Of a stretch of 64,000 nucleotides of DNA, positions 50,162 to 59,398 are shown in pieces. The translations under genes and the position numbers were made by a program. The notes below the pieces were generated by a model that saw only the letters and a list, made by a program, of their open reading frames with translations, was not told the DNA's origin and made no database searches. The stretch comes from Nonomuraea sp. NBC_00507. GTDB taxonomy: Bacteria > Actinomycetota > Actinomycetes > Streptosporangiales > Streptosporangiaceae. The number at the start of each line of letters is the position of its first letter. Within the stretch, counting starts at the first letter, position 1. The stretch covers positions 10,788,001 through 10,852,000 of the forward strand of contig NZ_CP107853.1 in assembly GCF_036013525.1 (NCBI RefSeq). The letters are read 5' to 3'.

Positions 50162-50520
50162 GCCGTCAGCATGTCCCTCCCCCTGGGATCAGTATGCCCA
50201 CGAGCAGTCCGCCGCCCCCGGCCGTTGATCAGCGGGCCAGGTGGCGGCATATGGCCAGGCTTGCGGGCGTCTCGTATGGGAGCCCGCTCAGCTTCGCCGT
50301 CGAGCGAGCCGAGGAGCCGGGAGGCGTCCTTGCGGTGTCACTCCCCTGCGCCCGGCCGGACAACCGGTCAGGAGAGCGAACGATCGTCGTCCGTCCCATC
50401 CTCGTCAACGCATGCATCCGGCGGGGGCGGCATCGAAGACACTAGGCGGCCGCGGTCGATGAGCGGGCCGCGGTGCCGGAGCGGGCCGCGGTGCCGGAGC
50501 GGGCCGCGTGACGGATGATC
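50162..50520. other. Intergenic region without a supported gene
   Basis: About 400 bases separate the metallo-beta-lactamase-fold gene from the DUF397 gene. Open frames here have no recognisable protein or ribosome-binding site. The only structures seen are the 18-base tandem repeat at 50461-50511 and the hairpin after it. Confidence 0.6.
50461..50511. repeat. Tandem repeat of 18 bases, 2.8 copies
   Basis: The unit GAGCGGGCCGCGGTGCCG occurs twice exactly and a third time for its first 12 bases plus a degraded end. It lies in non-coding DNA immediately before the DUF397 terminator. Confidence 0.85.
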
Positions 50521-50549
50521 GGTGGCCTGCCACGGGTGAGCAGGCCACC
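50521..50549 (-). terminator. Hairpin terminator of the DUF397 gene
   Basis: GGTGGCCTGC (50521-50530) and GCAGGCCACC (50540-50549) form a perfect 10-base stem with a nine-base loop, seven bases beyond the stop of the leftward DUF397 gene. Confidence 0.7.
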
Positions 50550-50556
50550 GGAATCG

Positions 50557-50760
50557 CTATATCTTCCCCTGCTTGATATCCGTCAGGAGATCCCGGAACT
50601 CTTCGGCGGCCAGGACGATCGTGCCGCCCGACGGATTCTTGGAGTCGCGCAGTCCGACGCGGCCGTCCGTGAAGAGGGCGACTTCGACGCAATCTCCATT
50701 GGACATGCTGTGACGACTCTTACGCCACCCGCCCCAGCTGGGGTCGATGACCTCGTTCAT
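50557..50760 (-). CDS. DUF397 domain protein
   Basis: This 67-residue protein is characteristic of actinomycetes: WRKSRHSMSNGDCVEVAL, then VGLRDSKNPSGGTIVL and a final helix EEFRDLLTDIK. It is encoded just downstream of an XRE/DUF5753 regulator, the conserved arrangement in which both affect development or act like a toxin-antitoxin pair in Streptomyces. The ATG at 50760 has GAGG upstream; 50793 is less likely. Confidence 0.9.
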   Translation of the reverse strand: MNEVIDPSWGGWRKSRHSMSNGDCVEVALFTDGRVGLRDSKNPSGGTIVLAAEEFRDLLTDIKQGKI

Positions 50761-50793
50761 TTCTCTACCTCGTTCCAGGTGAGGCAGAAGCAC

Positions 50794-51666
50794 CTAGACC
50801 GTCGTCCATCTCTTCCCCTGGTTCTCAATGAAGCTCATGGTGTCCTGAGGACTCAAGGCCGCCTCAGAGATCTTCTTGAATGCCACAAGGTGCCGATGGG
50901 TTCGCATCTCGTCCTCATCGACTCCGCCGCCCTGCTCCGTCTCCACATAGAGAACATCAGGATGAAGTTCTCCCAGATTCTCAAACGTGGGAAATCTCAG
51001 CAGAATAAAGCTTTGAGCCAGCACCGGAGGGCCTTGGCTGTTCAAGAGAACCTGAAGCTCGATATTGGGCCTTTCGGCTACTTCCCGCAAGTGATGCAGC
51101 TGCTCCGACATGATTGATTCGTTCCCGAACTTCCGTCTCAGGACGGATTCGTCGAGGACGACCTTCGACGTCAAGGAAGGATCCTGCATGTATCTTTCCC
51201 TGCGCGCCATGCGAAGCTCAATACGGCGCCTGATCTGACGAGGAGTCAGTTCGCCCAGCGCGGCGCCTATTACGGCACCCGCATAGGCCTCCGTTTGCAG
51301 CTGGCCTGGGATCACCAGAGACTGCCACTCCCATCGCTCTGCCGCCGCGCTTTCGAAACCAAGGAAGCGTATGTAGCCATCCGGAATGGATTCCGAGTAT
51401 TTCTCCCACCATTCCGGAGCCGAAGACAGCGGCACCAGATCGAGAAGCTGTGATCGATCCGGTTCCGGCATCTCGTAGAGATCCAGCAGTGCTTCTACGT
51501 CCTTGGCGTTCGGTAAGATCTGCCCGTTCTCCAGCCTTGAGATCTTCGATGTGGACCACTTGAGCTCAGTCGCCACCTGGGGTCCGCTGAGACCGACAGC
51601 CTCACGCCTCCGGCGCAGCTCCGCTACGAGTCGGCGTCGGTAGACGGTGGGGCTGCCGTCGGCCAT
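50794..51666 (-). CDS. XRE-family regulator with DUF5753 domain
   Basis: This 290-residue protein has an N-terminal helix-turn-helix (LRRRREAVGLSGPQVATELK, then WSTSKISRLENG, about residues 13-45) and a DUF5753 domain from about residue 95 (WEWQSLVIPGQLQTEAYA) to the C-terminus. It forms the usual pair with the DUF397 gene 33 bases downstream. Such genes are present in many copies in actinomycete genomes and often act as paired regulators. GAGGGG precedes the ATG. Confidence 0.92.
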   Translation of the reverse strand: MADGSPTVYRRRLVAELRRRREAVGLSGPQVATELKWSTSKISRLENGQILPNAKDVEALLDLYEMPEPDRSQLLDLVPLSSAPEWWEKYSESIPDGYIRFLGFESAAAERWEWQSLVIPGQLQTEAYAGAVIGAALGELTPRQIRRRIELRMARRERYMQDPSLTSKVVLDESVLRRKFGNESIMSEQLHHLREVAERPNIELQVLLNSQGPPVLAQSFILLRFPTFENLGELHPDVLYVETEQGGGVDEDEMRTHRHLVAFKKISEAALSPQDTMSFIENQGKRWTTV

Positions 51667-51852
51667 TCGGTGCCTCCCCTCTAGTTGATCACGTGTACCC
51701 AGCTAAGGTCTTGCACAATCCTTGCCGGGATGTTCGGTCGTTGTACCGGCTGGCTTCCCTGAACTATTCCCAGCGGGAATTTCGCTCAGATTCCCTCCGG
51801 CATATCCTCAGGGTAGCCCGCCGAGACGCTGGATCAAGGGAGAAACGCCGAG

Positions 51853-51936
51853 ATGAGGGTCTTCCGCCTGGCCGCCCGCCTCGCCGCCTGCCCCTCCAGG
51901 GGTTCTCCACCTGCACGCATCACATGGTCAACGTGA
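51853..51936 (+). CDS. Possible 27-residue leader peptide
   Basis: ATG at 51853, ten bases after a GGGAG, opens a short basic peptide (MRVFRLAARLAAC...) ending in TGA at 51936, just before the small membrane protein gene. Size and position fit a leader or coupling ORF, but composition alone is weak support. The longer frame over the same DNA is less convincing. Confidence 0.25.
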   Translation: MRVFRLAARLAACPSRGSPPARITWST

Positions 51937-51952
51937 GAGGAACCTCTTGATC

Positions 51953-52180
51953 ATGACCCACGGTAGGCGCATCCTGCACTGGCTCGCCCATGCGATCGAG
52001 ACTGCCCTGATCGCCGGGCTGCTCATCTTCTCTGTCACCAGAGAACTCGGGGCCGAACCGCTCGCCGCCCTCGGCGCTGCGGCAGGTGCCTTCATGGCCG
52101 TCATGATGGGCTTCGCCGCCTACCTCGCCGCGACGGGAGCCGTAAGACCGCCGGATCCACCGGCTAGAGGTGACACCTGA
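51953..52180 (+). CDS. Small membrane protein of unknown function
   Basis: This 75-residue protein has two hydrophobic segments (ALIAGLLIFSV and AALGAAAGAFMAVMMGFAAY), a basic N-terminus and a Pro-rich polar tail. GAGAGGAAC lies upstream. A TTG at 51947 would add two residues. The 3' end overlaps the convergent methyltransferase by 61 bases. I do not recognise the family. Confidence 0.55.
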   Translation: MTHGRRILHWLAHAIETALIAGLLIFSVTRELGAEPLAALGAAAGAFMAVMMGFAAYLAATGAVRPPDPPARGDT

Positions 52181-52884
52181 TTAATGCATCTCATGACGAG
52201 GAACACGGGAAACCTGGCGGCGTCGGCACGCTGCGCCGCCCAGTCGGGGGTGGGCTCGGGCTCGGCCATCTCCTCCAGCCAGAGGCCGTGGCGGCGGAAG
52301 GTGTTGACGTAGGTCGAGAGGGTGCGGTGGTTGGCGCCGACCTGGCGGCGCAGGGACGACAGCTCGCCGTCGGCCCGCCACCAGCCCTCGGTGTAATAGC
52401 TCGCGTCCCCGGACCACGACCCCGAGACGCCCCGGCCGCCCGGGAAGCACGGGTGCAGGATCGAGCACGCGAAGACGCCCCCGGGCCGGAGCACGCGGGC
52501 GGCTCCTGCGATCGCGCCTTCGAGGTCGTCGATGTCGGAGAGGCCGAAGCTGCAGACCACGGCGTCGAACAGGCCGGAAACGCCGGGAATGTCGGATGCG
52601 GCCGCGTCGGCGTGGAGGTAGCGAATGCCGAGCGGGGCGGCGTGCTCGGCAGCACGTGCCTTCTCGATCAGGGCTGACGAGAGGTCGACGCCCACGACGT
52701 CGGCTCCCCTGCGGGCGAGCGCGCGGCTGATCCGGCCGTGGCCGCAGGCGATCTCCAGGACCCGGCGGCCGGCGATCGGCTCCAGCAGGGCGAGCAGGCG
52801 GACGGCTGCGGGGTCGTCGACGGCGTCCGTCCAGCCGGCCGTGTAGAAGTCGGCGACGTCGTCGTAGCGCGCGGCACCTGGCAT
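52120..52884 (-). CDS. Class I SAM-dependent methyltransferase
   Basis: This 254-residue Rossmann-fold methyltransferase has motif I VLEIACGHGRISRAL followed by the acidic GVDLS, the motif II region FDAVVCSFGLSDIDD and LRPGGVFACSIL. The C-terminal part is rich in aromatic residues, as in small-molecule methyltransferases. The ATG at 52884 follows GAGGGC; an upstream extension to 52965 is Arg-rich and unlikely. The substrate is unknown. Confidence 0.87.
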   Translation of the reverse strand: MPGAARYDDVADFYTAGWTDAVDDPAAVRLLALLEPIAGRRVLEIACGHGRISRALARRGADVVGVDLSSALIEKARAAEHAAPLGIRYLHADAAASDIPGVSGLFDAVVCSFGLSDIDDLEGAIAGAARVLRPGGVFACSILHPCFPGGRGVSGSWSGDASYYTEGWWRADGELSSLRRQVGANHRTLSTYVNTFRRHGLWLEEMAEPEPTPDWAAQRADAARFPVFLVMRCINQVSPLAGGSGGLTAPVAAR

Positions 52885-53054
52885 GCCCTCGACACTACGA
52901 CGCCGAGCCCGTCGTGCCCGGCGTTGTTCGTCCAGCGCGCAATGTGCCGGCAAAAGATTCGTCATGACCGTGCATGGTCCAGGTGCGATCGACTCTCCGT
53001 AGCGTCCGTGTGATAGCAGGATCGCTCCCGGGTGGACCAGGTACGGGGGACGAA

Positions 53055-54179
53055 ATGGGCGTGCCCGGAATTGCGGCGATCGTCGCGCTCGCTGCGTTGG
53101 GCGGAGGTGGCTGGAGTGGCCAGTCCCCGGCGGCCGTCTCCCTGCCCGGTGCCGGACCCGAGCTCCGGATCACCACAACGGTCACCCCGGATCCGATGAC
53201 CACCGGTGGGGTGTCCGTCTACGCGGTGACCGTCACCAACACGGGGGGCGACGATGCCGAGGACGTGACGATCATCGACACCCTCGACCGCGGCACGTCC
53301 CCAGGCCGCCTCCCGGACGGCTGCTCCCTCGCCGGCCAGGCCATCACCTGCGGCGGACCCGGCCTGACCATCCCGCCGGGACAGAGCGTGACCTACGACA
53401 TCCCCGTCACGACCGATCCTTCGCTCCCCGACGACACGGACGTCGTCGCCCGGGTTCACGTCACCGCCTCGAATGCGACGGGCGACACCACGCGGCTGAT
53501 CAGCCGCACCCGGACGATGGCCGACGTGGAGATCGCCACGACCGGCCCGTCCAGCGTGAAGGCGGGCGCCGGCATCACCTACAGAGTGAAGGTCGGCAAC
53601 AACGGCCCCTCTCCGGCGGTGGGCGTCACCGTGGAGGACCCCATCGACGGCGACCTGACCATGCCCACGGGTCGCCCGTCCGAATGCCCCGCGGGGAACT
53701 GCCGGCTCGGCACGCTGGCTCCGCGCGAGAGCAGGACGCTCGTCTTCACCGCCGCCGCCCCTGACGTCACCGGCGTGATCGACAACTGCGCCGCCGTCTC
53801 CACCGCGAGCCACGAGCAGAACACCGGGAACAACCGCTCCTGCACGTCGATCGCCGTCGAGGCGGTCCACAGCCCCAGTCCCTCGCCTGCCCGCACGCTC
53901 ACCCGCGCCCCGCCGGAAAGGCGGGCCCCCGCGGTGGCCGACCGCGCCGAGCCCAGGCCCGGCGGCGACGGTCCGCGCAAGGAGCCACGCGCCACGGTCA
54001 CCGGCTCGCGTCCGGGCGTGGACCCGTACGAGCCCAGCCCGGTCCCCTCCGGACAGCCGGCGGCACGCGACCACGAGCCCCTGCCGATGACCGGCGTGTC
54101 GCTGTGGCTGATCGGTCTCGGCGTGCCGGTGCTGCTCGCGATCGGCCTGCTCGTCCGCTGCCTCTCGAGCCGGGAGTGA
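53055..54179 (+). CDS. LPXTG-anchored DUF11 surface protein
   Basis: This 374-residue protein has a signal-peptide-like N-terminus (AAIVALAALGGGGWS) and two DUF11 immunoglobulin-like repeats (about 35-145 and 150-265, each with a VT-x-TNTG/VGNNGPSPA type core and Cys pairs). A Pro/Arg-rich low-complexity stalk follows, then a sortase signal LPMTG at 343-347 with a hydrophobic helix and short charged tail. It is therefore expected to be covalently attached to the cell wall. GGGGGA precedes the ATG. A role in adhesion or envelope display is only inference. Confidence 0.82.
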   Translation: MGVPGIAAIVALAALGGGGWSGQSPAAVSLPGAGPELRITTTVTPDPMTTGGVSVYAVTVTNTGGDDAEDVTIIDTLDRGTSPGRLPDGCSLAGQAITCGGPGLTIPPGQSVTYDIPVTTDPSLPDDTDVVARVHVTASNATGDTTRLISRTRTMADVEIATTGPSSVKAGAGITYRVKVGNNGPSPAVGVTVEDPIDGDLTMPTGRPSECPAGNCRLGTLAPRESRTLVFTAAAPDVTGVIDNCAAVSTASHEQNTGNNRSCTSIAVEAVHSPSPSPARTLTRAPPERRAPAVADRAEPRPGGDGPRKEPRATVTGSRPGVDPYEPSPVPSGQPAARDHEPLPMTGVSLWLIGLGVPVLLAIGLLVRCLSSRE

Positions 54180-54638
54180 TCAGGAAGGGCTCCTGGACAA
54201 CGCCTCCCGGGTCCACGACCCGAGCACCAGCAACGTCTTCGTCCCTGTCACGTCCCCGGCCCGGCGCAGCCGGTCGATGACCTGCTGCAGATGGCCGAGG
54301 TCGCGCACCCGTACGTGGATCAGCGCGTCCGGATCCCCCGCGATCGTGAACACCGCCTGCACCTCCGGCACCTCCGTGGCGGTGCGGACGATCTCGCTGA
54401 CCGGCGTCGTGCCGGGATAGCGCAGCTCGGTGAACGCCTCGATGCCCCACCCGAGCTTGGCGTAGTCGATCTGCACGGTGAACCCCTTGATCACGCCGAG
54501 CTCGCGCAGCCGGTCCACCCGCCGCTTGACCGCGGCCACCGACAACCCGACCAGGTCGGCCATCTCCGAGAACGTCCTGCGCCCGTCCTCCCGCAGCAGC
54601 CTCAGCACGTGGTGATCGATCTCGTCCACGTCAGCCAT
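54180..54638 (-). CDS. Lrp/AsnC-family transcriptional regulator
   Basis: This 152-residue protein has an N-terminal helix-turn-helix (IDHHVLRLLREDGRRTFSEM, then VGLSVAAVKRRVDRL) and a C-terminal RAM effector domain with VFTIAGDPDALIHVRVRD. Members sense amino acids. It is divergent from indolepyruvate oxidoreductase, whose substrates derive from aromatic amino acids, so regulation of that operon is likely. Its stop is adjacent to the stop of the converging DUF11 gene. Confidence 0.92.
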   Translation of the reverse strand: MADVDEIDHHVLRLLREDGRRTFSEMADLVGLSVAAVKRRVDRLRELGVIKGFTVQIDYAKLGWGIEAFTELRYPGTTPVSEIVRTATEVPEVQAVFTIAGDPDALIHVRVRDLGHLQQVIDRLRRAGDVTGTKTLLVLGSWTREALSRSPS

Positions 54639-54797
54639 GCCAGAACCCCTTCCTCAGGCGCAAAGAACATCAGCCAGACAGCCGGAAGCTTCATATTGTT
54701 TGCGTATTTGGGGCACCTTCTCATCTAATACTTGCGGATGTCCTGCCCACGTTGCTGTGCTGGGAATCACCACGTACGAAGCCAGGAGGAGGTGCGC

Positions 54798-57700
54798 GTG
54801 AGCGCGAGCGCGACTCCCGCCCCCGTGTCGCTCGACGACAAGTACACAGCCCCCGACGGCAGGGTGCTCATCTCGGGCATTCAGGCCCTGGTCCGCCTGA
54901 CGCTGGAGCAGCGCCGCCTGGACCGCGAGCGCGGGCTGGACACCCGGGTTTTCGTCACCGGTTACCAAGGGTCGCCGCTGGGGGGTGTGGACCTGGAGAT
55001 GGGGCGGGCGGCCCGGTTCCTGGACGAGGCGGGCGTGGTGTTCCAGCCTGGGCTGAACGAGGAGCTCGCGGCCACGTCGGTGGCCGGCACCCAGATGCTC
55101 GCCCAGGTGCCGGGCCGCCGCCACGAGGGCGTGACCGGCTTCTGGTACGGCAAGAACCCCGGCCTCGACCGGGCCGCCGACGCCATCAGGCACGCGAACG
55201 CGGCCGGCACCGCACCGCTCGGCGGCGCCGTGGCCTGGATCGGCGACGACCCGGGTTGCAAGTCCTCCACGCTGCCCAGCTCGTGCGAGCCCATGTGCCA
55301 GAGCCTGTCCATGCCACTGCTGGCGCCCGGCTCGGTCGCCGAGATCATCGAGTTCGGGCTGCACGCTGTGGCGATGTCCCGCGCCACCGGCCTGTGGACG
55401 GGCCTGAAGATCGTCGCGGACATCGCCGACGCCTCCGCCACCGTGGACCTCGGCCCGCTGCGGGCCGCGATCCCCGTCCCCGCCCGTACCGCGGGCAAGG
55501 CGACGCCGATCCTGCTCGGCCCGGCCGCGCTCGACGCCGAGCACGACATGCTCACCCGCCGGCTCGACCTGGCCCGCGAGTACGCCCGCGCCCACGGGCT
55601 CAACCGGGTGATGGCCGGAGCGGGGAACACCGCGCTCGGCATCCTGGCCTCGGGCACCACCTACGCGGTGGTCCTGCGGGCGCTGGCCGACCTCGGCCTG
55701 GACGCGGCGGCCATGGACGACCTGGGGGTGCGGCTGATCAGGCTGGCCATGCCGTTCCCCGTGGACTCCGAGGACCTGGCCGCCATGACGGCCGGCCTCG
55801 ACCGGGTGCTGGTGGTCGAGGACAAGGTCCCGTTCCTGGAGGGGCAGGTCAAGCAGGCGCTGTACGGCGGCGAGCGGGTGCCGGCCGTCGTCGGCAGGGA
55901 GCTGCTGACCGCGCGCGGCACGCTCGGCGCCGAGGACGTGGCCAAGGCCATCGCCGCCTGCGTGGGCGCCGACCGGCTCCCGCGGCAGGCGGTCACGGTG
56001 ACCAAGCGCAGGTCGCTGCCGCTCGTGGCGGCGCGAACCCCCTATTTCTGCTCCGGCTGCCCGCACAACGCCTCCACCCGCACCGCCGACGGCACGCTGG
56101 TCGGCGTCGGCATCGGCTGCCACGCGATGATCGCGCTGGACGGGCACGGGCGCGGCACCCAGGTCGGCATCACCCAGATGGGCGGCGAGGGCGCCCAGTG
56201 GATCGGGCTGGCGCCGTTCACCGAGGACCGGCATTTCGTGCAGAACCTCGGCGACGGGACCTTCCACCACTCCGGCTCCCTGGCCATCAGGGCGGCCGTG
56301 GCCGCCGGGGTGTCGATGACGTACAAGCTGCTCTACAACGACGCCGTCGCCATGACGGGCGGCCAGCGGGCCGAGGGCCGGCTCGACGTGCCCGCGCTCA
56401 CGCGGGAGCTGGCGGTCGAGGGCGTACGCCGCATCGTGATCACGACGCCGGAGCCGGAGACGTACCGGGGCGTGCGGCTGGCGTCGATCGCCTCCGTACG
56501 GCACCGCGACGACCTCGCCGCGGCCGAGCAGGAGCTGGCCGCGCTCGACGGCGTCACCGTGCTCATCCACGACGACCGGTGCGCGGCCGAGGAACGCCGG
56601 CTGCGCAAGCGCGGCAAGCTACCCACCCCGGTCGAGAAGGTCGTGGTGAACGAGCGGGTCTGCGAGGGGTGCGGCGACTGCGGCGACGTCTCGACGTGCC
56701 TGTCCGTGCAGCCGGTCGAGACCGAGTACGGCCGCAAGACCCGCATCCACCAGGCCTCCTGCAACTCCGACCTGAGCTGCCTCAAGGGCGACTGCCCGTC
56801 GTTCCTGCTGGTCGAGCCGGGCACCCCTGCCGCTCGCCAGGCATCGCCGCCGCCTCCGCCCGTGGACGAGCCCGCAGGCAAGCCGGGCGAGGTGCTGATC
56901 AGGATGCCCGGCATCGGCGGCACCGGCGTCGTGACCGTCTCGCAGATCCTGCAGATGGCCGCCCACCTCGACGGGCTGCACGCGGCCGGGCTCGAGCAGA
57001 CGGGCCTGGCGCAGAAGGGCGGGCCCGTGGTCAGCGACGTGCGGATCTCGCCGCACCCGCTCGCGGGGTCGGTACGCGCCTCGCACGGGCGCGCGGACGT
57101 GGTGATCGGGTTCGACCTGCTGGGCGCGGCCTCCGACGCCAACCTGGCCGTGGCTTCGCCCGAGCACACCGCCGCCGTGCTGAACACCGCCGTCGTGCCC
57201 ACCGCCGCCATGGTGACCGGCCGGATGCCCGTGCCGGGGCACGCCTCCGCGGTCGCCCGCGTGGAGTCCGCCACGAGGAGCGTCGTGTGCCTGGACGCCC
57301 ATGAGCTGGCCGAGGCGCTGTTCGGCGATCACATGCCGGCCAACCTGCTGCTCGTCGGCGCCGCGTACCAGCACGGCCTGCTGCCGGTGTCCGCCGCGGC
57401 CATCGAGCAGGCCATCACCCTGAACAGGGCCGCCGTCGAGCAGAACCTCGCCGCCTTCCGCTGGGGCCGCGCGGCGGTGGCCGACCCCGAGGCCGTGCGC
57501 CAGGCCGTCCTGCCGGCCACCGACGAGCCGGCCGAGAAGCTGGACGAGGTCGTGGCGCTGCGCGTGGCCGACCTGACCGGCTACCAGAACGCCGCCTACG
57601 CCGCCACGTACACCGAGGACGTGCGCCGCGTGAGCGACCTCGCGCTCGAGCGGGCCGGCGAGGAGGCCGGCACCGAGATCGCCCTCGCCTACGCCCGCGG

Positions 57701-58187
57701 CCTGCACAAGCTCATGGCCTACAAGGACGAGTACGAGGTGGCCCGCCTCCACCTCGACCCCGCCGAGCAGGCCAGGAGGGAACGCGAGTTCGGCGCGGAC
57801 GCGGTCGTCACGGTGCTGCTGCACCCGCCGGTGTTGCGCGCGATGGGCATGAAGCGCAAGATCAAGCTGCGCCGCTCGGCGCCCATGCTGTTCCGCGGGC
57901 TACGGGCCGCCCGGGTGCTGCGCGGGACGGCGTTCGACGTGTTCGGCCGGGCGCGCGTGCGGCGGGTCGAGCGGGAGCTGGTCGGTGAGTATCGCGAGCT
58001 CATGCATGCCGCCCTGGCCCGGCTCACCCCCGCGACCGCCGGCACCGTCACCGAGATCGCGGGCCTGCCGGAGCTGATCCGGGGGTACGAGGACATCAAG
58101 CTCGCCCGCGTGGCCGAGTTCCGCGAGCGCGCCAAGACCGTGCTCGCGCGGCTGGAGGAGCCCGTTTCGAGCGTGGAGGGATCGTGA
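54798..58187 (+). CDS. Indolepyruvate:ferredoxin oxidoreductase family protein (fused IorA-IorB type)
   Basis: This 1129-residue cytoplasmic enzyme of the 2-oxoacid:ferredoxin oxidoreductase superfamily decarboxylates aryl or branched 2-keto acids to acyl-CoA. The N-terminal part carries VTGYQGSPLGGVDLEM. A thiamine-diphosphate region includes CSGCPHNAST. A [4Fe-4S] segment is found at about residues 622-668 (CEGCGDCGDVSTC, later CNSDLSC). The C-terminal IorB-like gamma domain begins at MPGIGGTGVVTVSQIL. The GTG at 54798 has AGGAGG eight bases upstream, deciding it over ATG 54732. Its TGA overlaps the next GTG. Confidence 0.9.
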   Translation: MSASATPAPVSLDDKYTAPDGRVLISGIQALVRLTLEQRRLDRERGLDTRVFVTGYQGSPLGGVDLEMGRAARFLDEAGVVFQPGLNEELAATSVAGTQMLAQVPGRRHEGVTGFWYGKNPGLDRAADAIRHANAAGTAPLGGAVAWIGDDPGCKSSTLPSSCEPMCQSLSMPLLAPGSVAEIIEFGLHAVAMSRATGLWTGLKIVADIADASATVDLGPLRAAIPVPARTAGKATPILLGPAALDAEHDMLTRRLDLAREYARAHGLNRVMAGAGNTALGILASGTTYAVVLRALADLGLDAAAMDDLGVRLIRLAMPFPVDSEDLAAMTAGLDRVLVVEDKVPFLEGQVKQALYGGERVPAVVGRELLTARGTLGAEDVAKAIAACVGADRLPRQAVTVTKRRSLPLVAARTPYFCSGCPHNASTRTADGTLVGVGIGCHAMIALDGHGRGTQVGITQMGGEGAQWIGLAPFTEDRHFVQNLGDGTFHHSGSLAIRAAVAAGVSMTYKLLYNDAVAMTGGQRAEGRLDVPALTRELAVEGVRRIVITTPEPETYRGVRLASIASVRHRDDLAAAEQELAALDGVTVLIHDDRCAAEERRLRKRGKLPTPVEKVVVNERVCEGCGDCGDVSTCLSVQPVETEYGRKTRIHQASCNSDLSCLKGDCPSFLLVEPGTPAARQASPPPPPVDEPAGKPGEVLIRMPGIGGTGVVTVSQILQMAAHLDGLHAAGLEQTGLAQKGGPVVSDVRISPHPLAGSVRASHGRADVVIGFDLLGAASDANLAVASPEHTAAVLNTAVVPTAAMVTGRMPVPGHASAVARVESATRSVVCLDAHELAEALFGDHMPANLLLVGAAYQHGLLPVSAAAIEQAITLNRAAVEQNLAAFRWGRAAVADPEAVRQAVLPATDEPAEKLDEVVALRVADLTGYQNAAYAATYTEDVRRVSDLALERAGEEAGTEIALAYARGLHKLMAYKDEYEVARLHLDPAEQARREREFGADAVVTVLLHPPVLRAMGMKRKIKLRRSAPMLFRGLRAARVLRGTAFDVFGRARVRRVERELVGEYRELMHAALARLTPATAGTVTEIAGLPELIRGYEDIKLARVAEFRERAKTVLARLEEPVSSVEGS

Positions 58188-59323
58188 CCGTCGACCGCCT
58201 GCTGCCCGGCCAGGACGCCAAGGACCTGATCGACCTGACCCGCGAGATCGCCGACAAGGAGCTCGCGCGGCGGGTCGACGAGCACGAGCGCGCCGAGACG
58301 TACCCGGAAGGGCTGTTCGCGACGCTGGGCGGGGCAGGGCTGCTGGGGCTGCCCTATCCCGAGGAGTACGGGGGAGGCGGGCAGCCGTACGAGGTGTATC
58401 TGCAGGTCATCGAGGAGCTGGCGATGCGGTGGGCGGCCGTCGCGGTCGCCACCAGCGTGCACACGCTCGCCTGTTTCCCCGTTTTCGCCTACGGGTCGGA
58501 GGAGCAGCGGGCGCGGTGGCTGCCCGACATGCTGGCCGGGCGCCTGATCGGCGGCTACAGCCTGTCCGAGCCGCAGGCCGGCTCCGACGCCGGCGCCCTG
58601 ACCTGCAGGGCCGAGCGGGTCCCTGACGGCTACCGGATCAGCGGCAACAAGGCCTGGATCACGCACGGCGGCATCGCCGACTTCTACGCCCTGTTCGCCC
58701 GTACCGGGGAGGGGACGCGGGGCATCTCCTGCTTCCTCGCGCCAGGGGCGGCCGACGGGCTGACCTTCGGGCGGCCCGAGGAGAAGATGGGCCTGCACGC
58801 CGTGCCCACGACCAGCGCCCACTGGGACGGCGCCGTCCTGGAGTCCGACCGCCTGATCGGCGCGGAGGGCCAGGGTCTCCAGATCGCCTTCAGTGCGTTG
58901 GACTCCGGCCGGCTCGGCATCGCCGCCTGCGCGACGGGCCTCGCCCAGGCCGCGCTCGACGAGGCGGTGGCGTACGCCAAGCAGCGGGAGACGTTCGGCA
59001 AGCGGATCATCGATCATCAGGGGCTCGGGTTCCTGCTGGCGGACATGGCCGCCGGGGTGGACAGCGCGCGGGCGACGTACCTGGACGCCGCCCGCCGCCG
59101 CGACGCCGGCCTGCCCTACAGCCGCCAGGCCAGCGTGGCGAAGCTTGTGGCGACGGACGCGGCGATGAAGGTGACGACGGACGCGGTGCAGGTGTTCGGG
59201 GGGTACGGGTACACGCGGGAGTTCCGGGTCGAGCGGTACATGCGCGAGGCCAAGATCATGCAGATCTTCGAGGGCACCAACCAGATCCAGCGCCTGGTGA
59301 TCAGCAGGCACCTGGCCAAGTAA
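58184..59323 (+). CDS. Acyl-CoA dehydrogenase
   Basis: This 379-residue flavoenzyme shows the family landmarks: the N-terminal helical domain, YSLSEPQAGSDAG and GNKAWITHGG in the middle FAD/substrate domain. The C-terminal bundle has QRETFGKRIIDHQG, QVFGGYGYTREFRVERYMRE and IFEGTNQIQRLVI. It forms the alpha-beta double bond of an acyl-CoA. GTGA overlap with the indolepyruvate oxidoreductase gene implies coupled production, and the oxidoreductase product may be its substrate. Confidence 0.93.
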   Translation: MTVDRLLPGQDAKDLIDLTREIADKELARRVDEHERAETYPEGLFATLGGAGLLGLPYPEEYGGGGQPYEVYLQVIEELAMRWAAVAVATSVHTLACFPVFAYGSEEQRARWLPDMLAGRLIGGYSLSEPQAGSDAGALTCRAERVPDGYRISGNKAWITHGGIADFYALFARTGEGTRGISCFLAPGAADGLTFGRPEEKMGLHAVPTTSAHWDGAVLESDRLIGAEGQGLQIAFSALDSGRLGIAACATGLAQAALDEAVAYAKQRETFGKRIIDHQGLGFLLADMAAGVDSARATYLDAARRRDAGLPYSRQASVAKLVATDAAMKVTTDAVQVFGGYGYTREFRVERYMREAKIMQIFEGTNQIQRLVISRHLAK

Positions 59324-59398
59324 CCTCCGGACTGCTTATCAAGCTCGAGCCGCGATGAGTTCTGCGGCGTCCCGCGGTCGTCCTGGAGAGGTCGGCGT

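Noticed and set aside
48591..50518. Rightward frames opposite the universal stress protein and metallo-beta-lactamase-fold genes
   Set aside because: They are antisense to well-supported genes and have no recognisable domains.
51693..51950. 85-codon rightward frame before the small membrane protein
   Set aside because: No ribosome-binding site, no family resemblance, and the codon composition is not gene-like. A shorter ATG at 51853 is more plausible.
54654..56570. 638-codon leftward frame opposite the indolepyruvate oxidoreductase gene
   Set aside because: His/Arg/Gly-rich antisense shadow typical of GC-rich coding DNA, with no domain recognisable.
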